A stretch of 64,000 nucleotides of DNA, taken from assembly GCA_043816955.1 (NCBI GenBank), contig JBDRHL010000144.1:1-64000 (forward strand), given 5' to 3'. Source of the DNA: JBDRHL01 sp043816955. Its GTDB lineage: Bacteria; Planctomycetota; Phycisphaerae; Sedimentisphaerales; CAYZTY01. Within the stretch, counting starts at the first letter, position 1; each line of letters opens with the position of its first letter. This document shows positions 52,402-62,700 of the stretch, piece after piece. Position numbers and translations under genes: made by a program. Below the pieces are notes generated by a model. It did no database searches, had not been told where the DNA came from, and saw nothing but the letters and a program-made list of their open reading frames with translations.

Positions 52402-53724
52402 ATGATAGGTTGTCATCTGGGGCGTTTTTTTCAGGTTACCGTCGCAGGCGGTTCATATCAGGACGGGTTATCCGCTATTATCCAGGGCCATCCGCCGGGA
52501 ATGCTGATAACCGAGCAGGAGATATATGGTGATCTGCTTCTGCGGAAGCCCGGTGCAGATGAACTCAGTTCGCCGCGAAAGGAGCCTGACCTGCCGATAA
52601 TTTACAGCGGAATAAACTCCGCGGATACGATCGAAGGCGCGGGCAACAAAGACCACACCAACGGAACGCCGCTTACGATTCTGATACCCAACCTCGACAG
52701 GCATTTCATTCACATCAAGCAGTACCAGGATACGAACCGTACGCCCCGGCCGGGGCACGCATCATATGCATCGTTTATTAAATACGGCCCGGATGATGAT
52801 GCTATCGGTGCAGGTATATTCAGCGGCAGGTACACTTCCACAATCGTCGCAGCGGGATATGTAGCCAAGCGGGTTCTCAAGGCAGCGGGAATCGAGGTTT
52901 TCTCGTATGTAAAGGAACTAGCAGGGGTCAGTTGTCCTGCGGTTGAATCCGGAACAGCTTTTAGATACACTGAAAATTACAAGAAGATGCGCCGGGACTT
53001 AGATCCATTTTATCAGCAGATTTATGTAAGCGGACGGATCAACCGGGACATGCGTTTTCTTGAAAAGATGAAGGTCTTTGCCCAGATCGAGGGTGAAATT
53101 GATGCCATCCGCGGTCGTGCAGTGACGACAACTTCACAGCAGATACGCGAAAAGTACGGCGTTCATCCCATGCTGAACTGCCCTGATATAGCTGCTGCTG
53201 AGGCGATGGTCGATGCGTGTAAAAAAATCAGTTCAACGGGCGATTCGGCAGGCGGGCTGGTAGAGGTTGTAGTGATGGGTGTGCCGGTTGGACTGGGTGA
53301 GCCGGTTTTCCACAAGCTCGATGCCCAGCTTGGCATGATGCTCGGTATCGGAGCGGTAAAAGGAGTGGAAATCGGAGCGGGTTTTGCAGTAAAGAACATG
53401 ACAGGGTATCAATGCAACGACCAGTTGCGCTGCAAGGCGGGTGAAGTTGTGTTCGAGTCAAACAACGCAGGAGGCATCACGGGGGGCTTGAGCAGCGGGC
53501 AGGATATTATCATCAGACTTGCCATCAAGCCAACCCCGACGATTGACAAACCACAGAAGACGATCGATAAATACACTCTGGAGAACAAACAACTTGCGGC
53601 AATCACGCGGCGGGACCCTACAGTCGCGGCAAGGGTCTGGCCGGTCGCGGAAAATTTCACCGCTATGATCATACTGGACAATCTTATCGCCCACTACGGC
53701 TACCAGAGACTCAGGAATGCATAG
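52402..53724 (+). CDS. aroC: Divergent chorismate synthase homologue
   Basis: 440 residues; most chorismate synthases have 350-390. The C-terminal core is clear: GVPVGLGEPVFHKLDAQLGM, AVKGVEIGAGF, NNAGGITGGLSSGQDIIIR. The N-terminal signature GESHG reads GGSYQ, putting Tyr19 where the catalytic His should be. RPGHADY reads RPGHASY (His119 kept), SARET reads SGRYT, and RHDPC reads RRDPT (Arg404 for His, Asp405 kept). An insertion of about 55 residues lies near 190-250. It may be inactive on EPSP, use a different substrate, or represent a lineage variant. It is probably co-transcribed with aroA. Confidence 0.75.
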   Translation: MIGCHLGRFFQVTVAGGSYQDGLSAIIQGHPPGMLITEQEIYGDLLLRKPGADELSSPRKEPDLPIIYSGINSADTIEGAGNKDHTNGTPLTILIPNLDRHFIHIKQYQDTNRTPRPGHASYASFIKYGPDDDAIGAGIFSGRYTSTIVAAGYVAKRVLKAAGIEVFSYVKELAGVSCPAVESGTAFRYTENYKKMRRDLDPFYQQIYVSGRINRDMRFLEKMKVFAQIEGEIDAIRGRAVTTTSQQIREKYGVHPMLNCPDIAAAEAMVDACKKISSTGDSAGGLVEVVVMGVPVGLGEPVFHKLDAQLGMMLGIGAVKGVEIGAGFAVKNMTGYQCNDQLRCKAGEVVFESNNAGGITGGLSSGQDIIIRLAIKPTPTIDKPQKTIDKYTLENKQLAAITRRDPTVAARVWPVAENFTAMIILDNLIAHYGYQRLRNA

Positions 53725-53730
53725 AAGAAA

Positions 53731-53763
53731 AACCCCGCAGACAGGGAATGCGGGGTTTTTTAT
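53731..53763. terminator. Bidirectional intrinsic terminator
   Basis: AACCCCGCA (53731-53739) and TGCGGGGTT (53749-53757) form a nine-base-pair GC-rich stem with a nine-base loop. T-runs follow on both strands (TTTTTTA on plus, TTTTTCTTC on minus). It separates convergent aroC and the giant surface-protein gene. Confidence 0.9.
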
Positions 53764-53786
53764 TTCACTTCATTTTTGTCGGCCTG

Positions 53787-56700
53787 TTACGGCACATCAC
53801 TTTGTACCGGATACCAGCTCGAGGGGGCTGTTATATTGTGATTCGGGGAGGTGTCGCGTACCCAGACTCTGAAGCGGGCGTCGACATAGGGCCCTCCGAT
53901 CATAACAATATAGTAATTATCGGTCTGCCAGCCGCTGCTCAATCCGCCTATATTACACTCGAAACGGTATTCAACATCATACCTGTCGTCAACAGCAGCT
54001 TCGGCAGTCATTTCCGCGCTCCAATCGAACGAACCTGAACCTGGAACCAACCTTAGCTGAATAAGCCGGCTGGGATTCGGCGTCGGGGGTATCAGGTCAG
54101 GTTCTTCCCAGGTCGCAGCAGCACCTATTGGTGACCAGGCTGTTTCGTTGCGGTTGGTCGACAGATCACGAGCCATGACGCGATAAGTGTATGTTGTGCA
54201 GGGATCAAGGCCTATATCCGTATATGCAGCGTTGCTGCTCACCCAGTTATAGTCAACAACCCAGGTGCTTACATTGCAGTCACCAAGGCATCGTTCGAAG
54301 AGATACTCGACAGGGCTGATGTCATTGGCTTCTGTAGCCTCCATAGTAATCGCTTCATGCGAGATTGCTCCGGGCCAGATCGCCCAGGTCATAGGATCGG
54401 GAGTCGGCGGGTCGTTGTCTGTTGGAACGGGCGCGTTCATGTCACCTGCAATAACATAGCCGACGAAGGACCACCTGGTTTCGGCGCACCTGGCAGGGTC
54501 GATGACGCCATAGGCATCGGTTTTTACGTCGCGAGCTTTAACCCTGTAGCCATACTCCAGGTCTTTAGTGAGTCCGGTATCTATATAATCCGGGCGATAC
54601 TGCCAATCGCTATCGTGGCAGTTGCCGTAGAAGCAATCGAAGTAGTACTGCACGGGATAGCCGCTGTTATCAACGGCTGTGGCTGCAAGCATACCTATCC
54701 TGGTATCATCCAAAGCCCTTGGTGGAACGTTCCACATCATCGGATCGGGCGTCGGAGGCGTCGATTCGACCTCGCCGTAGTTTATCGCAAACATCGCGTA
54801 GTCAATATTGTCAACCTCGCCATCCCGGTTCATGTCGGTACCGTGGCACCAGTCGGGAGTGGCGCAATCCTGCTCAAGCCAGTGGGTGTTGAATATGACC
54901 CAGTCAAGGAAGTCAACTCTTCCGTCAAAGTTGAAATCGCCGACAATATCTGCGCGGCGGACATAATGATAACCAATATCCAGCCTGCCTTTGTCAACCC
55001 TCAGATCGGTCCGGGTTGTGTGTTTGTACATGTCAAGATAGTTGGCATCGCCACTACCCTTATCAATGCAGGGACTGAAGACAGTCTGGTTCGGATCGCC
55101 GGTGTTCGGGTCGCTGAGGAAGTAATCACCCAAAGCATTGCTGACGAATCGCGGATTCCACAAAGATGTACCATGCAGATTGGTAATTTCGTCCCATATC
55201 AGGGTGCAGCCGGTAATCGGATCAATTCCATAAACCGCAACTGCGCCACCCTGAACGTCACTGTATGAAACACTGACCTCAGACGGCAGATGGATAGGTC
55301 CAAAGCCCGTACCCATAGCAATCTGAGCTCCCAGGCCAGCTGAATTGCTCCAGATAATGCTGTCCAGGACAGATGTGTAGGCAGCATAGGAGCAGAACAA
55401 GCCGCCGCCGTAGCCATTGACAAATCCCTCGCTGGTTACGATGTTATCAGCGATTGTACAACTGGATATAGCAGTTTCGCTGTACTGGTTCACCGAGATG
55501 CCGCCGCCGTCGCGGCCTGCTGTGTTATTCGCTATCAGGCAGTTATGCAGCATCACGTCGTTACCGTCATAGATGCACACGCCGCCGCCGGAAGCAAACG
55601 CCATGTTGTCTGTGATCTCGCAGTCGGCAACACGGGTATCAGTGTTAAACAGATAAAGCGCGCCACCCGATCCCGCATATGCAGGACCGTTGACTTCACC
55701 GGGGCCGTTGGCCTCGTTGTCGATAAAGCTGCTCATACCTATACGAGTCAGAGCTTCTGAGAGATATATTGCACCGCCGCGATAGGCAAAGTTGTCGATG
55801 AATTCACTGTCGTCGGCATAAAGCTCTGCCTGTTCGGCATATATCGCGCCGCCGATTGTGGCCTGGTTATCGCTGAATACACAGTTTATAAACCTTGGCG
55901 AGGCGCCAGCATCAAAGGCGACAGCTCCGCCGTAGCTTAAATATGGATCATCACTCAGAGCAACAGCAGCACCTTCGTGGTGGGTTGCGGGGCCGTTAAT
56001 ATCAGCGGTATTGTCGATAAAGTTGCAATCCGTGAACCTCGGGGAGCTTTGGGCTGCGCAGAATACCGCTCCTCCGAAACGATCTATTCTGTAGTAATTG
56101 TCAACCCAGTTGATCAGCATTGGTTCGCCGGTTTTTCCGCAGACTCCGCCATAGGCGATGTTACCCTGGAAGGTACAATCGATGAAGTTGGGTTCGCTGG
56201 CCCGATCGCAGTACACTCCGCCACCAAGGCCGCTGTACTTCCAGTACTCTTCGAACGGGCCGTAATCCCACCATGAGCCGTTCGGATCGCCCCATGCGCC
56301 GCCATGGCCTCCGTAAGGTCCTCCACCGGCATCGCCCCCCTTGCCGCCATCTGCGCCTTCTGCCCGGCAGTCTATTATCTTGCAGTTGATAAATGCTGGT
56401 TTACTGTTCGGACTTATATATACAGCACCGCCGTATGCCCTTCCTGGCCAGCCGCCGTCGCCACCGGGTTTTCCCGGACAACCTGCAGCCCCATTGGCGC
56501 CGTTACCCGGATTGACGCCAGTATTTCTGATGACACAGTTTCTTATCGTCGGAGATGCCGGCTGAGCCCACTCCCAGGAGGCAAGCAACCCTGCGTACCA
56601 TGACCAGCCCCACGGCGAGCCGATCTGAAGAGCACCGCCGTATACCGATCCGGCATTATATCCATCAACACCACAGCCTGACGCATCAAGAGGATCAGGG

Positions 56701-59700
56701 GTAAAGTAAGAGAAATCTCTGAGTGTGAAACCATTTATAATCGTATCAGGCCCAACATTAGTAAACTCGATCCGTTCGCGAAGAATGGTTGAAGCAACAA
56801 CACACGGGTCATCAGGATTTGTGCTGGTCAGGGTTATAGCCTTGCCGTCAATCTCGAATTGCAGGTCGCCTGAGGTATACTCACCCGGTGCAACTATAAT
56901 CGTATCGCCGTCCATCGCCTCATCAATCGCGCGTTCGATGGAGGTGTAATCACCCGGAACATCGATATCACGCGGCTGACGATACTCAACGGTAACTATC
57001 CTGTCGGTGTGCATGATGAGCCTGTTGGTAAGCTTCGTGGAGCTATCGTCATCGGTGCCGGTCCATCGTTTTACAAGCCAGCCTGCATAGGGCTGCGCTC
57101 TGACTGTGACAACCGTACCTTTGAAATACTGATCGGGCCAGATCACAGGAGCTGGATCGAATGTTATCGTTCCATGCCCGCCAATTACATATGCGTTAAG
57201 CGAGACAAGCTCAACCTCATCGGTGTCATAATAGTGATAGCCCATATCGACCAAGCCAATGTCGCCGGTGCTGTAGCCAGGGTCGCCGTAGACCAGGCCG
57301 TCCCAGTTGCCTGTGCGCGTGGTGAACCTCTGCAGGGAGACACTACCTGCTGTAACGCTTCCGTTGTCCACCGCCTCGGACTGATTGATCTGGTCGGGCG
57401 GCTGGCTGAGGTAGTAGCTTCCCAGAGGCCCTGATGCAAAGAGCGGATCACTTGCCTTATGGCCGCCGATGGTGGCAGCATTGAGGGCAGCAAGTTCAGC
57501 GAGATTTGGCGAAGTCGGGTTGTTCGCATCATATGTCCGGAAATTTCTGGCCAGAGAAGCCTTGTAGAAATCACCATGATAATTCTGATAAAACAGCGAA
57601 TGTCCCAGCGTTATCCTACCCGGAGTGCTTTCATAGACCGCGATTCTGTTGGACTGGTGGAAAATACAATCGGTGATTTGAGCAGAGGATGTCCAGTCGG
57701 TGAATATGGCGCCGCCGGTGCCGGTGATCTGTTCTATGCTGCTGTCGCTGAAAGTACAGTTACTTATTTTCGGATTCGAGGCAACATACGCGGCGATGGC
57801 ACCACCGTTCTGAGTGGCGTAATTACCTGTAAACAAGCAGTTTTTAATTACCGGTGCTCCGTCACAATTGGTGAGGTAAATCGCACCGCCAACAGCCTGC
57901 AGGCCGGATGCCTCGTTGTTGTTTATGCTGCAATGCTGTATTGTGAGGGACGTATCGACGCAGGTCATTGCGCCGCCGTGACTATTATCACCGGTTGACT
58001 TATTGCCGCTGATATCACCGGTATCAAACATGACTGTGCTGTCTATAAAGTGCAAGGCCCCGGTCAGTTCAGCATGATTATTCATTACATAGCAGTCGTT
58101 AAATCCGACTGAGACATTTTTGAAATATACCGCTCCGCCGCGGGTCGCGTTGTTGTCGGCGATAGCGCAACTGTCGAGATTCAGTTCGAGTAAAGTCAGA
58201 TTGGCATCGGCATGGACAGCTCCACCATAGCCGGCGGCTGCGTTACCATAGAAAGCGCATTCAACAAGCTCAACATCGCTGTCGGTATCCAAACCGCCGC
58301 CGTCAAGATCAGTTGAGTTTCTAGTGAAAACACAATTATTCAGAACAGCATTGGAATCAGGACCAATATAGACACCTCCACCCTCGTATGCAGCGCTGTT
58401 GCCAATAAAGCCGCAGTTTTCGAATACAGCATTAGTATCACCGGCACAGTATACGCCGCCGCCGAGGTTTTCAACAAAATTGCAATCGGTAATCGTAAGT
58501 GCCATGCTATTAACGTCACTGTAAATACCACCACCCTGATGGTAATACTCCGGATAAATCGGATACCCGCCCCATGCGAATGATTTGGGCGTTATGTGTC
58601 CATAGTATTGATCATATGCGCCATTACCGACAAACGTAGTGCCTGTGATATTGACAGTACAAATCCCGCTGTGCCAAATTCCACCGCCGAAGCCTGAGCC
58701 GAAGCTGAAACCATTCGGTGCATAGTTACCGAAAATGGGAGGGGTTATGGCAGGGCCCAATCCCCGGCGCCCACCGATGCCGGCAAGGCCGCCTGTCGCC
58801 TTGTTTTCGTTAAAGATGCAGTTGGTGATCCTTGGGCAGGCCTTTGGCGCATAATAAACAGCACCGCCATAGCCATAGCCGAGACCGTCACCACCATTGC
58901 CGCCGCGGCCTTCAGTACCGGTAAGACCCAGTTCCAGCGGGCTTCCGCCCCATCCGCCATTACCGCCTGCGCCACCGCTGGCGCGGTTCTCGATGAAGGT
59001 GCATTCGCTGATAACCGGGCTGCAGTTAACATCGCAGAAGATTCCACCGCCGAAGCCATCGCCGAGTCCGTCGCCGCCGCGTCCGCCTGGGAGTCCGTTG
59101 TTACTGGCGTCAATCCAAGTGATACCGCCGCCGCCATGGCCACCCTGAGCGCCGGTAACGACGCAATTCTTGATTACGCACTTGATAATCGAGGGACTGC
59201 TGTTGTTTGTGATGTATATACCGCCGCCATAGGCGTCACCAACCACCTCGACACCGTTCATATCGTTGACATCGATGTTTCCATTGGGATCAATATTTTC
59301 ATCGCCGCCGTACTCACCGCAGACATAGCCGTTCATTATAGTAAGGCCGAGCAGGACGGTATTGGCGTCTTCGCCGCTTTGGAAGATAAACGCGCGGTGG
59401 TTGTCAATCTCGGTGCCGGCGCAGTCGATTACCGTCGAGGCTACGATGTTCGGCTCGTTGGGGTTCATGCCTGTTATTGTGATCGACTTACCTTCCAGGT
59501 CGATATCCACATTATCCTGGCCGGTGTAAACACCGGGCATGATCCAAACGGTATCTCCGAAGCTGGCTGCATTGACGCCTTCGCCAATGGTCTCATATTC
59601 CTGGCCCGGTCCAACGGTAATAGGACCTGCCACATAGAACTCAACGCGGACGGTCTTGTCGGTATCCATTGTCACTTCGTTTGTAACAGCGCCCCAGGCA

Positions 59701-62700
59701 GGCTGCCTGTCCGTGCCGTACCATCTCTTGAGCCTATAACCCGGCGCGGCGGTTGCGGAAAGCTTAACCACCATGTCCTGCAGAAATACCCCGTTGTGAT
59801 CATCGGGCGGATCGGTTGTGACGGTTCCCTGCCCGATGATTTCAATCGTCAGCCTGCGTGAAACCTTGACAAAGTCAATCGTGACGGTCTTATCCATGTC
59901 CATAAGCGCAACGTTGGTGCTGTTGACATTGTTAGGCTCAGGCAGACGGTCCCTGATTGTGCCGGCCCAGCGGGTCTGGAAACCGTACGGCGGAGGAGGA
60001 ATAACGCTTATCGGCACCATCGTGTATATGTTGTACAAGCCGTCGTTGGGGTCAAAAGGATCAATATCCGGAATAACGTTCGGCTCATAGTTCGGCAGAA
60101 TATTTGCATCCACATGAAGCTCGATCGTCAGCCTGTATTTCGGCAGGTCGAACAGCGGCTGATGATGATAACCAAGGTCCACATAATTTACGTCAAGCTG
60201 GCCATCGGTTCGGGTCGTATACGTTGCCAGGTTGATGTCCACAGCAAGGTCGCGTCCCATATCGATGCAGTTGCTGTCATACAACTGGCCTGCATCTATA
60301 TGACTGAGGTAATAAGGCCCGACAAAACAGGGGTCGTCATCGATAATATGACTGCCCGGAGCCCAGCCGGTGTTCGGGTCCCAGTTGATGACACAGTTCG
60401 GCTCAACATGAATCGGCTCAGAAGTCTTGAGCAGGGTGATTGCTGCGCCGAGATTCACACGGGGCTTTGTTATATCAACCTTGGTATCCGTTACCGGATC
60501 GCCTGTCAGAATGAGGAGGTTTCTGGCCGCATCAGGTGAAAGATATACACCCATCTCCTGGTAAGCAGCAGACTGAAGGTCAAGAACAGCGCCTGCCGCA
60601 AAGGGACATGCCGAGGATGTTCCATTGAAATTAGGCCAGTAATCGCCGGAGGCATAGCCGGCGGGTCCTGCAATATCCAGGGTATACATAGGATCAGCGG
60701 GCGCAAGAATATCGAGAATGTCGGCTGTATTCGAATAGTCTGTAACCATGTCGGTGGTATCATAAACAGCGCCAACTGATATGATATTGGACATTGCCGC
60801 GGGCCAACTTATGCCATCACCGGCAAAGCCGTCATTGCCTGAAGCAGCCAGGACAGCAATTCCTGCGTCAACAAGTTTTTGAACAGTCACGGCAGCAGCG
60901 GGAAATACCGCGTCGGCAAAAGCCGGATCATCGAAAGGAAAATAAGGTATCCCCCAACTGTTGCTGACCACCTTGAGCGGATAAGCGGCGTTATCATTAC
61001 GATGTTTCAGGCACCAGTCCCAGGCGGCTATACCTGCATCGGTGTACATATCGCCATTTACATCGGAAATCCTCAATGCGTATATCCCGGCGTTATATGC
61101 CACGCCGCCGATGTAATCCTGGAATTTATACAGTTGACCCGCCGCGATACCGGCACAGGCGGTGCCATGAGCTTCATACGGCGGGTAAGGTTCACCCGGC
61201 ATCGGGTCGTTATCGTCATTGCCGAAGTCGTAGCCCCCGATAACCTTATTATTGGGGAAGCCGCCGCCGCCCAGCCGGGGGTGAGTATAATCAACACCTG
61301 TATCAACTATTGCGATTGCCAGCCCCTGGCCGTTATATGTAGTGCGGGCAATAAGCGCATTGGCGAGTGGAATCGCCTGAGCTAACATCGGATGAACCTC
61401 TCTAACAGGTTCCACATACGCCACAGCGGGATTTGCCAGGAGCGAGGCCAGGCCGGCCTGAGTGACCTCACCGGAAAATACCGCGGAATTTTCCAACTGA
61501 TGCCGCACGGTAAATTGTGCCGGACTGAGGGTTGAAAGCACTGAAGCCTGCAGGTCCGCCACATCCTGTCGCATAACACTGACAGAGGATGCCGAAGCCC
61601 AGTTGACCATCGTCGAACTATACGGCTGAACAAGTGTTGCAATAACCTTGACCCATTGTGCGCCCGCGTTGAACTGATCGTATATCGTATCGCCGTCAAT
61701 CAGAACGGCGGTGCCTGTGGGGCGGGGAAGAGTACTACCGATGCCCGGCAGGAGGGAGTTAAAGTCCAGTCCCTTCTGCATATCCACATCACTGTGAGTA
61801 ATACTGAGTTTGGAAGGTATCGAGAAATACTCATTACCGTTATCAAGCGCAATCTGCGAACCGTAGATACCGTTGTTGCCCCAGATAATTGAATTGATGA
61901 TTTCGTTATCACTGCCGTATGCGGCGAAAAAGCCGCCGCCGTAGGAATCAAGGCCATATACCCTGTTGTCAGCAATTGTGCAGTTCTCAATATTCGGTTT
62001 GGCGTACCAGTTGGAGGAAATTCCGCCGCCGTCAACGTGGGCAGTGTTTTTGGTGACGAGACAATTTTTCAGGGTAATTGCGCCATCGAGCGGTGTAAGC
62101 GCATCACCGCTGAGATAGATGCCGCCGCCGGAGCCGATACTGCGGTTGCCTGTTACGGTGCAGTCGGAAATCACCGCATCGGATGAGGCGCTGTAAAGGC
62201 CGCCGCCAAAACCATAAATTCTGTTAGGCTCGTTGAAGTTAGAGTCTGCAATGTTGTCGCTGAAGATACAGCCTGTGATTTTGATAGTGCTGCGGACAGA
62301 ATACATACCGCCGCCGAGAAAGGCACTATTTTCACCGAAGTTGCTATCAACAATGTTTATATCACTGACCGATATTGCCCTGACTCCACCACCTACAGGA
62401 GCAAAGTTGCCGATGAAATTGCAGTCATTGACCTCGACAAATGTTGTTGCCGGCGGGAGATTCCTGCCGTCAAAGCACATACCGCCGCCATAGCCTGTAT
62501 ACTCATCGCCTGTAAACAACTCGTTCGGATCGTGGGTAGTCTGGTTATTCATTGTTCTGCAGCGTATAAAACGCCCGGTTGAAGCGGGGCCTGTATAGAT
62601 ACCTCCTCCGGCACTGGGAATTCTATAGTTCTTTCGAGGCGGCGCCTGGCGACCGAAAGCGGGCCAGCCGCCCTGGCCGCTGATGCTGCCCTGAACATGG

